Below, one piece after another: positions 20,793 to 26,694 of a stretch of 29,447 nt of DNA. Source of the stretch: a virus. The stretch spans positions 1-29,447 of the IMG/VR virus record IMGVR_UViG_3300036466_000233; one strand, written 5' to 3'. The notes below the pieces were generated by a model. It was not told the DNA's origin, made no database searches, and saw only the letters and a list, made by a program, of their open reading frames with translations. The position numbers and the translations under genes were made by a program. The first letter of the stretch is position 1; each line of letters begins with the position of its first letter.

Positions 20793-22048
20793 GCATCGAA
20801 TCAGAGCAAAGCATTATCGGCGCACTGCTACATGAAAATGGATCATTTGACCGTATCAGCGACCTGCCAGTCAATGCATTTATCCGAGAGGATCATCGCA
20901 TAATTTTCAGCGGGATAAAGCGGATTCTGGAAGACGGAAAGCCGGTTGACGTGATCCTGCTGGCAGATGCCTTGGATGTGCGTGGCGAGTTGGAGCGCAT
21001 CGGCGGTCTGGCGTATCTCGGTTCGCTCACGGTCAACACGGCGAAGAACATCACGCATCACGCTAAGCTGGTTTTTAATGATTCGATTCTGCGCAACCTA
21101 AAAGCCAGTGCTGAGGAAATCTCTGCCGCTTGCGATACCAGGCAAGACCCGCGAGAGATTGCGGAGGCCGCTGAACGCAAGATTCTGTCGGTACTCGATA
21201 CCAGCAACACAGACCGCGATTCAGTTAATATTGGGCAGGCCGTAGCCGAGGCAGTGGATTGGGAAGATGATGATCATACCGGGCTACAAACCGGTCTACG
21301 TGACATTGATCGGCTCACTGGTGGACTTGGCAAGAGTAATCTAATCATCTTGGCCGGACGACCTAGTATGGGGAAAACAAGTCTTGCTATGCAAGCCGCC
21401 GAACACATCTCAAAGAACCATCCTGCCGCAGTATTTTCGCTGGAAATGTCTCGCCGTGAAGTGGCTGGGAGAATGCTCAAATATCACACAAACAGGTATG
21501 ATCGTTCGTCTGCTGTAGCCCACCTGCACGGGCTAAACATGCAGATAGATGATACGCCAGCAGTAAGCGTTCATCATATACGATCTCGCTGTCGCAGAAT
21601 TAAGCGCTTGCATGGTCTATCATTAATAGTAGTCGATTATTTGCAGCTGATGCGTGGCGACGGTGACAACAGAACCCAAGAGATTGGCTCAATCAGCAGG
21701 GGGCTAAAATCAATTGCCAAAGAATTTGATGTACCAGTTATCGCTTTGTCACAACTGAGCCGAAAAGTAGAAGATCGATCAGATAAAAGACCGATACTGT
21801 CAGACCTCCGGGAGTCTGGAGAGATTGAGCAGGATGCGGATTTAGTGCTATTCGTATACCGTGATGAGGTTTACCACGATGACAGCGAGGCCAAGGGAAC
21901 AGCAGAGATTATTTGCCGCAAGAATCGGCATGGCGCGATTGGGGATTGCCGTACCACTTTCGACGGAAACTTTACGAGATTTGGTGACTACTCTGGGCCG
22001 AGGATCGAAAGGTCGGTAGCAAAAGTAAATCGTGGGTTTACAGTATAA
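20789..22048 (+). CDS. dnaB: Replicative DNA helicase, DnaB family
   Basis: 419 residues, shorter than cellular DnaB but with both domains. The N-terminal collar begins MSIESEQSIIGALLHENGSF. Walker A is GRPSMGKTS (190-198), Walker B VVDYLQL (281-287), followed by ALSQLSRKVEDR (319-330) and 'DLRESGEIEQDADLVLF'. It unwinds the fork as a hexamer once loaded by the upstream protein. The 5' end overlaps the initiator gene by 4 nt. Confidence 0.95.
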   Translation: MSIESEQSIIGALLHENGSFDRISDLPVNAFIREDHRIIFSGIKRILEDGKPVDVILLADALDVRGELERIGGLAYLGSLTVNTAKNITHHAKLVFNDSILRNLKASAEEISAACDTRQDPREIAEAAERKILSVLDTSNTDRDSVNIGQAVAEAVDWEDDDHTGLQTGLRDIDRLTGGLGKSNLIILAGRPSMGKTSLAMQAAEHISKNHPAAVFSLEMSRREVAGRMLKYHTNRYDRSSAVAHLHGLNMQIDDTPAVSVHHIRSRCRRIKRLHGLSLIVVDYLQLMRGDGDNRTQEIGSISRGLKSIAKEFDVPVIALSQLSRKVEDRSDKRPILSDLRESGEIEQDADLVLFVYRDEVYHDDSEAKGTAEIICRKNRHGAIGDCRTTFDGNFTRFGDYSGPRIERSVAKVNRGFTV

Positions 22049-22098
22049 AATGATAGGGTTACTGGCCGATACCATGAATTTTAAACACGGGAGCAATT

Positions 22099-22239
22099 AT
22101 GCTGGACTGGAAAAATATTAACGACTCAGCCCCGCTTTGTTATGGTGATGCCGCACATGCTTGCATCACCGGACCAATCCCAAAGCTCGAAACCCCCAGC
22201 CTACACGCGCTATTTGGGCGAAGAAATGATGGGGCATAA
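22099..22239 (+). CDS. 46-residue hypothetical protein
   Basis: MLDWKNINDSAPLCYGDAAH ... RRNDGA, behind CGGGAGCAATT. It contains two Cys in a short globular sequence. Its stop codon lies within the box-like GCATAAC that starts the first palindrome of the cassette-like region. Function is unknown. Confidence 0.45.
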   Translation: MLDWKNINDSAPLCYGDAAHACITGPIPKLETPSLHALFGRRNDGA

Positions 22240-22290
22240 CGCCTGAATTTTTGGGCTGCCGAAGGCGGTCCCGCGATGCAGGGCGCGGCA
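22234..22290 (+). repeat. Degenerate attC-like palindrome (site A)
   Basis: GCATAACGCCTG, then GGGCTGCC-GAA-GGCGGTCCC, then CAGGGCG. Outer (CGCCTG/CAGGGCG) and inner arms pair imperfectly, but no GTTRRRY box closes it. It is probably a decayed or hybrid site. Confidence 0.35.
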
Positions 22291-22320
22291 CTGCACTGCA
22301 TCTTGCGCATGGAGCTAAAT

Positions 22321-22551
22321 ATGGCACGAACGCTGGAAATGTTTGATAAACCGCGAAAGAAGCGCGAATGGTTGATGCACGTTGTTGACTGCGCGAACGG
22401 AAATTGCGGAGAGCTTGAGGACGGCGAGCAGGTGGTGGCAATGGTGTGCGCCAGGTGCGGGCACGAGTCAGGATGGATTTCACTGCCAAGTATGACTGCG
22501 GCAAAGAGAGGGCTTCCATGCCAGGAGTGCAATAAGGTGCCCAACGTATGA
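22321..22551 (+). CDS. Small Cys-rich (zinc-ribbon-like) protein in cassette-like unit
   Basis: 76 residues from ATG 22321 (GGAG nine bases upstream). It has Cys pairs in 'VDCANGNCGE', 'VCARCGHE' and 'LPCQECNK', consistent with zinc binding. The stop codon TGA (22549-22551) lies inside attC-like site B, as is common for integron cassette genes. The longer in-frame start upstream would run through the preceding palindrome and is less likely. Confidence 0.5.
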   Translation: MARTLEMFDKPRKKREWLMHVVDCANGNCGELEDGEQVVAMVCARCGHESGWISLPSMTAAKRGLPCQECNKVPNV

Positions 22552-22603
22552 GTTCACCGGCTGGCCGCTTTTGGCGAAGCTCCCCTGGAATGATGGGTTG
22601 GGC
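22539..22603 (+). repeat. attC-like recombination site (site B)
   Basis: R''-type box GCCCAAC (22539-22545) and R'-type box GTTGGGC (22597-22603) are exact complements and fit RYYYAAC/GTTRRRY. Between them 'TGAGTTCACCGG' and 'CCCCTGGAATGA' give L-box-like arms around a GCCGCTTTTGGC hairpin. The length of 65 bp is in the attC range. Confidence 0.65.
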
Positions 22604-22635
22604 CGCGACCCCAGACTTTTGAGAGAGGAATGGAA

Positions 22636-22851
22636 ATGTACATTTTGCCGCAACCGCATAAGTGCCCGAAATGTGGCCACGAATGTCAATTCAGCCCACA
22701 CGAAGGACACGGAGCGCCAGTGTTTAACTCCGGGCCGGTGTGCCCAAAATGCTGGGGAGAGTTTGTGCTATCCGTAGCGCCGATCATGGATTGCGTAACG
22801 CTCTCACGGAATAAGGACGAGACGCCCAACGTAATATATACGACAAAATGA
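22636..22851 (+). CDS. Small zinc-ribbon protein in cassette-like unit
   Basis: 71 residues from ATG 22636 (AGAGGA with 6-nt spacing; ATG 22630 is too close to it). Two CxxC pairs, CPKCGHEC (residues 10-17) and CPKCWGEF (about 36-43), predict a zinc ribbon. The 3' end runs through a box GCCCAAC (22824-22830) that complements the GTTGGGC at the beginning of this unit, and the reading continues for some codons past it, suggesting the original cassette end was lost. Confidence 0.5.
   Translation: MYILPQPHKCPKCGHECQFSPHEGHGAPVFNSGPVCPKCWGEFVLSVAPIMDCVTLSRNKDETPNVIYTTK
22824..22830 (+). repeat. Orphan attC-type R'' box (end of cassette B)
   Basis: GCCCAAC followed by GTAATA; it is the exact complement of the R' box GTTGGGC at 22597-22603. 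No further attC arms follow, so the site is truncated. Confidence 0.45.
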
Positions 22852-23003
22852 CTAAACAATATTTCATCCTGCCGATAGGCCGTCAGTCCGCGCTGGATGC
22901 GGTCAGGAACGCGCCAGACGGCATGAGCGTGACGATTGCAGAGGTGCAGCGAGGACGTGGAAGCGCGGCGGTATTTCAAAAAGTGGGCTACGGGAGGGGT
23001 TGA
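22848..23003 (+). pseudogene. Possible NinB N-terminal remnant
   Basis: 51 residues. 'QYFILPIGRQSALDAVRNAP' and 'DGMSVTIAEVQRGRG' resemble the first 40 residues of NinB-type recombination proteins (usually about 140 residues), but the frame ends at TGA 23001. It may be a truncated gene replaced downstream. The ATGA overlap with the upstream stop shows that it is still in a translated context. Confidence 0.35.
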
Positions 23004-23005
23004 GA

Positions 23006-23197
23006 ATGTTTATCCATGAAAAAATAATGCTTAACGCAATTGATTTGTTGGACGAGTACCACCTTGAAAATGTAGATTTGATCGGAGAGTTATGCCACGC
23101 CGGGTTTGTTCTGGCGGCATTTAATGATGACGGCTTGCGGAAACTGAGAGATGAGCTGAGAATTAGGGCAGAAAATGAAAAAGCGCAGCAAGCCTGA
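23006..23197 (+). CDS. Small hypothetical protein
   Basis: 63 residues from ATG 23006 (GGGAGG upstream). Acidic and helical ('MLNAIDLLDEYHLENVDLIG'), with a coiled-coil-like end. It overlaps the next gene by 23 nt. No family is recognised. Confidence 0.45.
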   Translation: MFIHEKIMLNAIDLLDEYHLENVDLIGELCHAGFVLAAFNDDGLRKLRDELRIRAENEKAQQA

Positions 23198-23648
23198 AAC
23201 ATTCTCGATGCGCGTGATTCGCGGTGGCTTCGCTCCGGCAGACGCTTACACGGCCTCGCGATTGCGCGAGAGAGGTTATCACATTGATGATATAGTTGGA
23301 TGTACGTTCAGAAAATTAAACTCACCAGCGTTTAACAGGCTGGTACATCGGATCGGGCAGCTATGCGTGGCGAATATCGATGAGTTCCACGGCATGGAGG
23401 CTCACGCAGTGCTGAAGCGGTTGCAGTGGGAAGGGAATATCTGGTGTGATGAAATGGCGGTCATGATTTCTGGGGCAGGAATGGCGATAGTCAGAACCCC
23501 GAGGTCATTGGATTTCGACACTGCCGATGATGGAGAGCGACACGTTATAGGTCGGGCATTCTGTCGCTGGATAGCTGAAAAGTATTGGAAAACCTTAACC
23601 CCAGAACAAATCAATGAAATGGCGGAGAGCTTTATCGATGAGGTATGA
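23175..23648 (+). CDS. Conserved nin-region-type phage protein, unknown function
   Basis: 157 residues. 'RVIRGGFAPADAYTASRLRERGYHIDD' and 'FNRLVHRIGQLCVANIDEFHGMEAHAVLKRLQ' (both quoted in part) match a conserved protein I know from proteobacterial phages near ninB/ninG. The Arg/His-rich N-terminus and 'FCRWIAEKYW' C-terminal helix suggest a soluble nucleic-acid-associated protein. Its activity is not known. Confidence 0.6.
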   Translation: MKKRSKPETFSMRVIRGGFAPADAYTASRLRERGYHIDDIVGCTFRKLNSPAFNRLVHRIGQLCVANIDEFHGMEAHAVLKRLQWEGNIWCDEMAVMISGAGMAIVRTPRSLDFDTADDGERHVIGRAFCRWIAEKYWKTLTPEQINEMAESFIDEV

Positions 23649-23666
23649 TTTGATTTTTAGGCACGG

Positions 23667-24194
23667 ATGAAGCAAAAAAAGTGTAAGGCGTGCAAGGAGC
23701 TTTTTACTCCCAGCAGGCCACTGCAATCTTTTTGTGATTTTGATTGCGCTCTTCTGGTGGCGAAATCATTGAGACAAAAGGGTGAGCGAAAAGAATTGAG
23801 GGCGGCGCGCGTTAAGGCCAAGACGCGCCGGGACTGGATAGCAGATACTCAGGCAGCAGTTAATCGATACATTCGCGCCAGGGACGTTAAGGCAGGGCTA
23901 CCATGCATATCATGCGGCAGATTTCACCAAGGGCAAAACCATGCTGGGCATTACCGCGCTACCAGCATAGCTCCCGCGATTCGATTCCATCCTGAAAATA
24001 TTTGGCTTCAGTGCCAGCCATGCAACGTACATAAGCACGGCAATTTGCTGGAATACAGGATTGAGCTGATAAAACGGATCGGCGTAGAGCGAGTAGAATG
24101 GCTGGAATCTGATCACGAGCCAGTGAAGTATACAATTTTGCAGCTAATTGAAATAAAAAAAGAATATGCAGCACTGCTGAAGGGATTAAAATAA
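23667..24194 (+). CDS. ninG: NinG recombination protein
   Basis: 175 residues. An N-terminal zinc knot (C6, C9, C23, C27) in 'KKCKACKELFTPSRPLQSFC' and a second Cys-rich core 'CISCGRFHQGQNHAGHYRA' (C80, C83, H92/H95) with 'QCQPCNVHKHGNLLEYR' (C116, C119) are the hallmarks of lambda NinG (Rap). This family binds branched DNA and helps resolve recombination intermediates during phage growth. The length is close to the usual 180-200 residues. Confidence 0.9.
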   Translation: MKQKKCKACKELFTPSRPLQSFCDFDCALLVAKSLRQKGERKELRAARVKAKTRRDWIADTQAAVNRYIRARDVKAGLPCISCGRFHQGQNHAGHYRATSIAPAIRFHPENIWLQCQPCNVHKHGNLLEYRIELIKRIGVERVEWLESDHEPVKYTILQLIEIKKEYAALLKGLK

Positions 24195-24207
24195 ATACAC
24201 AAATATG

Positions 24208-24236
24208 TTGCATTACTCAAATAATTGTAGTAATAT
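24208..24236 (+). promoter_or_regulatory. Promoter for the small membrane protein
   Basis: TTGCAT (24208-24213), 17-nt spacer, TAATAT (24231-24236). ATTAC and GTAAT arms within the spacer form a short inverted repeat that could be an operator. An own promoter is typical of cassette-like or moron genes. Confidence 0.55.
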
Positions 24237-24281
24237 GATTTCACGGTTCAGGAAAAGCCGGATAATTTAGGAGTAGCGAAC

Positions 24282-24413
24282 ATGGACACAGCATCAGAAA
24301 CCGTATTAGGCATTATGCTTTGGTGGGTAGCTGGGATGATCATTACCTTTGCTATCGGCAAATACTTGGCAGGTGTTGTCGAGTTCAAGGATTGGAAATG
24401 GCCTTGGAGATAG
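24282..24413 (+). CDS. 43-residue single-helix membrane protein
   Basis: MDTASETVLGIMLWWVAGMI ... WPWR. One membrane helix (about residues 8-30), then an amphipathic Trp/Lys end. An AGGAG site precedes the ATG. It lies behind its own promoter and ends just before attC-like site C, the usual position of a cassette gene. Function is unknown. Confidence 0.55.
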   Translation: MDTASETVLGIMLWWVAGMIITFAIGKYLAGVVEFKDWKWPWR

Positions 24414-24416
24414 ACA

Positions 24417-24478
24417 CCCCCAACGTATGAATTCAGCGGCTCGCGCTTCTGCGAGTCCGCTGGAATGATGGGTTGTGC
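24417..24478 (+). repeat. Best attC-like recombination site (site C)
   Basis: CCCCAAC (24418-24424) and GTTGTGC (24472-24478) flank TGAATTCAGCGG-CTCGC and GCGAGTCCGCTGGAATGA. The inner arms pair almost perfectly apart from a single extrahelical G and a single extrahelical T on one side, leaving a GCTTCT loop. Asymmetric extrahelical bases in the folded strand are the distinctive property of integron attC sites. The R'' box deviates from RYYYAAC at the first base and R' has a T at a purine position. Confidence 0.7.
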
Positions 24479-24499
24479 GTCAATACTACGGAGTGAGGA

Positions 24500-25246
24500 A
24501 TGAATGAGTTGGCACTTTTTGCAGGGGCAGGAGGAGGTATCTTGGGAGGGAAGCTGCTTGGATGGCGCACCGTCTGCGCTGTTGAGTTTGCTGCCTACCC
24601 TCGGCGCGTCTTGCTTGCCAGACAGCGCGACGGAATGCTTGAGCCTTTCCCAATCTGGGACGATGTGCGAACCTTTGACGGAAAGCCGTGGCGCGGGAGA
24701 GTTGATGTCGTCAGCGGTGGATTCCCTTGCCAAGACATTAGCAGCGCCGGGAAGGGGGCTGGAATCAGCGGGGAACGTAGCGGATTATGGGGAGAGATGG
24801 CACGCATTATTAGCGAAGTACGACCCCGCTTTGTGTTTGTGGAAAACTCGCCAATGCTCACTATTCGAGGACTTGGAACAGTCCTTGGAGATTTGGCCTC
24901 GATGGGGTTTGATGCAAAATGGGGAGTGCTGGGAGCAGGACATTTGGGAGCGCCCCACCTTAGAGAGAGATGCTGGGTTGTGGGATACCCCATGCAAAGG
25001 GGATGCTCACCCAAGGGCATACAACCGGAACAAGATTTACAGCGGGGCAGGGCAGAAACATTTGCAGGCTCAGGCTTACGAAAAATTAACCCCTCATTGC
25101 GTGATGGGTGGAAAGCTGAACCCGCAATGGGTCGAGTGGTTGATGGGATGGCCGATGGGATGGACAGAATTGCCGCGCTTGGCAATGGACAGGTTCCAAT
25201 CGTGGCGGCTACAGCATGGCGGATTTTGACGCACAACGTAAAATAG
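24500..25246 (+). CDS. dcm: DNA (cytosine-5) methyltransferase, cassette-borne
   Basis: 248 residues behind GTGAGGA. It shows FAGAGGG (motif I, 7-13), GGFPCQDIS with catalytic Cys77 (motif IV), ENSPM (VI, 115-119), APHLRERCW (VIII) and GNGQVP (X, 228-233). It transfers methyl groups from SAM to cytosine; no cognate restriction enzyme is visible, so protection or regulation is likely. The target domain is short (about 60 residues). The unit lies between R' GTTGTGC (24472) and R'' GCACAAC (25231), the latter inside the stop region (LTHNVK). A second frame overlaps almost all of it. Confidence 0.9.
   Translation: MNELALFAGAGGGILGGKLLGWRTVCAVEFAAYPRRVLLARQRDGMLEPFPIWDDVRTFDGKPWRGRVDVVSGGFPCQDISSAGKGAGISGERSGLWGEMARIISEVRPRFVFVENSPMLTIRGLGTVLGDLASMGFDAKWGVLGAGHLGAPHLRERCWVVGYPMQRGCSPKGIQPEQDLQRGRAETFAGSGLRKINPSLRDGWKAEPAMGRVVDGMADGMDRIAALGNGQVPIVAATAWRILTHNVK
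24504..25229 (+). CDS. Overlapping family-like frame within the methyltransferase gene
   Basis: 241 codons open in the +1 frame, starting at ATG 24504, four bases after the methyltransferase ATG. The text 'ADYGERWHALLAKYDPALCLWKTRQCSLFEDLEQSLEIWPRWGLMQNGECW' (quoted in pieces) and 'GGKLNPQWVEWLMGWPMGW' matches a conserved sequence I know from databases as a phage 'methylase-associated' protein. The resemblance runs over most of the frame. Both frames therefore look constrained. Whether it is translated is unknown. Confidence 0.45.
   Translation: MSWHFLQGQEEVSWEGSCLDGAPSALLSLLPTLGASCLPDSATECLSLSQSGTMCEPLTESRGAGELMSSAVDSLAKTLAAPGRGLESAGNVADYGERWHALLAKYDPALCLWKTRQCSLFEDLEQSLEIWPRWGLMQNGECWEQDIWERPTLERDAGLWDTPCKGDAHPRAYNRNKIYSGAGQKHLQAQAYEKLTPHCVMGGKLNPQWVEWLMGWPMGWTELPRLAMDRFQSWRLQHGGF
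25231..25237 (+). repeat. Orphan attC-type R'' box (end of methyltransferase cassette)
   Basis: GCACAAC, the exact complement of the R' box GTTGTGC at 24472-24478. It is followed by GTAAAATAG rather than an L box, so the rest of the site is missing. Confidence 0.5.
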
Positions 25247-25298
25247 CCCCCAATAAATAACCTAAAATTTTATCAGGACAAATATATTAGGTGTGATA

Positions 25299-25481
25299 AT
25301 GGCTGATGAGGCAGATAGAGGCAATGATCGAGCGCAGGAGTGGCTGGATGATCAGATTGCTGCATCACGCAGGACGCTTGATCCGGGCAATCCTGGCGAC
25401 TGCGATAAATGTGGGGAGCATTCAGGTAGGTTGATATTCGGGAATTGTGCTAGATGCCGTGACCGATACAGGCTACCATAG
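25299..25481 (+). CDS. DksA/TraR-type C4 zinc-finger protein
   Basis: 60 residues from ATG 25299 (AGGTG site; the GTG two codons earlier lacks one). C35-x2-C38 and C50-x2-C53 in 'CDKCGEHSGRLIFGNCARCRDRY' (23 residues, in part) form the four-Cys finger of TraR-like proteins, after an N-terminal helical 'MADEADRGNDRAQEW' segment. Such phage TraR homologues bind the RNA polymerase secondary channel and alter host promoter activity. Confidence 0.75.
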   Translation: MADEADRGNDRAQEWLDDQIAASRRTLDPGNPGDCDKCGEHSGRLIFGNCARCRDRYRLP

Positions 25482-25550
25482 CAGCGATTCAATATTTTCA
25501 TGGAAACGCTACAATCTGGCCTGGGAAGGGCGTGCGGGGTCAGAAACGTA

Positions 25551-25567
25551 GCAGGCTCGTAGCCTGC
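25551..25567. other. Perfect 7-bp hairpin
   Basis: GCAGGCT-CGT-AGCCTGC in the gene-free stretch after the zinc-finger gene. There is no T-run on either strand, so it is not a standard intrinsic terminator. A second hairpin (GGTACGAT-AAA-ATCGTGCC, 25588-25606) follows. They may be part of a structured 3' region. The rest of 25482-25716 holds only the repeat at 25606 and its long inverted repeat. Confidence 0.5.
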
Positions 25568-25605
25568 ACTCCAAAATATACGGTATCGGTACGATAAAAT
25601 CGTGC

Positions 25606-25642
25606 CTTTGGGGCCGGACAACGCTAAAACCCAATTTACATA
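25606..25642 (+). repeat. 37-bp direct repeat, copy 1
   Basis: Matches 26695-26731 at 36 of 37 positions. It contains GGACAACGCTAAAACCC. In this copy CTAAAACCC also pairs with GGGGTTTTTAG near 25704-25714 and CATAAAA with TTTTATG, forming a long hairpin with a GCGC-GCTTTT-GCGC tip. Confidence 0.85.
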
Positions 25643-25716
25643 AAAACCAAGGGGTCGCGCGCTTTTGCGCAAAGCATCCTGTAGATTTTATGCAATCTAA
25701 TGCAGGGGTTTTTAGT

Positions 25717-25889
25717 GTGGCGGTGGCCGAATTGGTAGAGGCGCTACCTTAGATGCCGAAAGCGGAAACGCCAAGGTAATAGCGGGACGCTCTAGAGCGT
25801 GTTGCCGGTGCGGTTGCCTCATGAGTGAGAAGGGCAATCGATCCGGGAGGGCACTCAGAATCCAGGTTCGAATCCTGGCCGCCACACCA
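25717..25889 (+). tRNA. tRNA-like gene with about 85 extra nucleotides between D- and T-arms
   Basis: The ends are canonical: acceptor GTGGCGG (25717-25723) with CCGCCAC (25879-25885), D-arm GCC...TTGGTAGAGGC, T-arm CCAGG-TTCGAAT-CCTGG, and encoded CCA (25887-25889). The total is 173 nt against 75-90 expected. The presumed anticodon stem TACCTT (25745-25750) pairs with AAGGTA (25773-25778) around a 22-nt loop, so no anticodon can be read with certainty (UAG in the 5' part, GCC at the 3' edge). A perfect 14-bp palindrome lies at 25787-25800. It may be an interrupted tRNA, one with an extreme variable arm, or a pseudogene. Confidence 0.6.
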
Positions 25890-25893
25890 AAGG

Positions 25894-25933
25894 CCCCTAA
25901 CGAAAAGTTAACTGGCGCAGCGCCGGGTTGTGC
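25894..25933 (+). repeat. attC-like recombination site, short (site D)
   Basis: CCCTAAC (25895-25901) ... GTTGTGC (25927-25933) around GTTAACTGGCGC-AG-CGCCGGG. The site is shorter than usual (about 40 bp). The 14-nt GGGTTGTGCGTCAA at its right end is shared with site C. Confidence 0.45.
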
Positions 25934-25955
25934 GTCAACTTTTAAGGAGTAAACG

Positions 25956-26120
25956 ATGTTACGAAAAACAGATAAATTTTTAAAACGCCACGCAAAAGTT
26001 TGGGAGCGTGGGCCTCGCAAAGATGAAATTGTAACTGAAATTGTTAGGCGTGAAACTTGGTGGATATTATTCATAATTCCAGTTTTAAGCATAGATACAA
26101 TTGTAGATAAACCGCGATGA
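25956..26120 (+). CDS. 54-residue protein in cassette-like unit
   Basis: MLRKTDKFLKRHAKVWERGP ... DTIVDKPR behind AAGGAG. A basic N-terminal half is followed by a hydrophobic segment (ETWWILFIIPVLSIDTIV) that may anchor it to the membrane. The stop TGA sits two bases before box GCACAAC of site E. The unit from GTTGTGC (25927) to GCACAAC (26122) is a complete cassette-sized element of about 200 bp. Confidence 0.5.
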   Translation: MLRKTDKFLKRHAKVWERGPRKDEIVTEIVRRETWWILFIIPVLSIDTIVDKPR

Positions 26121-26121
26121 C

Positions 26122-26185
26122 GCACAACGTTCAAATTGAGGGGCTGCGCGCTTTTGCGCAGTCCCGCTTGAGCGTAGGGTTGGGT
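26122..26185 (+). repeat. attC-like recombination site (site E)
   Basis: GCACAAC (26122-26128) and GTTGGGT (26179-26185) flank a long imperfect hairpin with tip CTGCGC-GCTTTT-GCGCAG, extended by GGGG/CCCG and TCAA-type arms. The left box is the exact complement of the GTTGTGC that starts the preceding unit; the right box belongs to the next one. Confidence 0.6.
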
Positions 26186-26209
26186 TGTTTTGCGTATTAC
26201 AAATATCGC

Positions 26210-26238
26210 TTGACAAGGCTTGATATAAGTAATACATT
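26210..26238 (+). promoter_or_regulatory. Promoter inside cassette-like unit E
   Basis: Perfect -35 TTGACA (26210-26215), 17-nt spacer, TACATT (26233-26238), upstream of the 26286 gene. Confidence 0.55.
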
Positions 26239-26285
26239 AACAACATGCAAGGCGCGGTGCCGAGCAGATAACCAAGGAGATCGAA

Positions 26286-26498
26286 ATGAGCAAAGAATAT
26301 ACAATCGTGGCGGAATTAGTGGCGGCAGAAGCCGGAAGCAAAGGGCATGTGCTGCGGTCAGGCGGGTACGAGATTGGCGGTCAAGATGTGCCGATCAGTT
26401 ACAGGCTTGAGGATGTCAGCTCGCCAACAGGCGGGGTAAGAAAAGATGTTGTTGGATGGTTTGACGGGAAAAATGTAAGCCCCATCAACAATGCCTAA
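26286..26498 (+). CDS. Small hypothetical protein in cassette-like unit
   Basis: 70 residues (AAGGAG site). 'EYTIVAELVAAEAGSKGHVL' and 'GGYEIGGQDVPISYRLED' suggest a small beta-rich, OB- or SH3-like domain. It has its own promoter. The 3' end overlaps the next gene by eight bases. No family is recognised. Confidence 0.45.
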   Translation: MSKEYTIVAELVAAEAGSKGHVLRSGGYEIGGQDVPISYRLEDVSSPTGGVRKDVVGWFDGKNVSPINNA

Positions 26499-26673
26499 AA
26501 CAACGCACGGCGGCCCCGTAAGGGGTCAAGGGCGCAAGCCACTGCCCGATGATGAGCGCACCGTAGTAGCAACGGTGCGCCTCACCCCGGCGCGGCGCGA
26601 CAAGCTGCGCAGGTTGGGCGCGCAATGGCTTGCAAAAATGCTTGATCGGGCGAAAGAGCCTGATGCAACCTAA
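26491..26673 (+). CDS. Small basic DNA-binding-type protein
   Basis: 60 residues. 'KTTHGGPVRGQGRKPLPDDE' includes GxGRKP, an AT-hook-like motif, followed by 'VVATVRLTPARRDKLRRLG' reminiscent of ribbon-helix-helix proteins. It may bind DNA as a regulator. The stop lies inside the R''-type box ACCTAAC (26668-26674). Confidence 0.5.
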   Translation: MPKTTHGGPVRGQGRKPLPDDERTVVATVRLTPARRDKLRRLGAQWLAKMLDRAKEPDAT

Positions 26674-26674
26674 C
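26668..26674 (+). repeat. attC-type R'' box (end of unit E)
   Basis: ACCTAAC, complementary to GTTGGGT (26179-26185) with one G-U pair. No GTTRRRY follows; the 37-bp repeat begins 21 bp later. Confidence 0.4.
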
Positions 26675-26694
26675 GCAAAATTAACTATACGGCA

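Noticed and set aside
24595-25236. Third long open frame (213 codons) on the minus strand of the methyltransferase gene
   Set aside because: No recognisable family text, no ribosome site at a suitable start, and it opposes the transcription of all neighbours; a by-product of codon bias in a GC-rich overlap.
25617-25625. Additional attC sites at the GGACAACG repeats (also near 26705)
   Set aside because: Boxes do not fit RYYYAAC and no GTTRRRY partner is found; kept as a separate repeat family.
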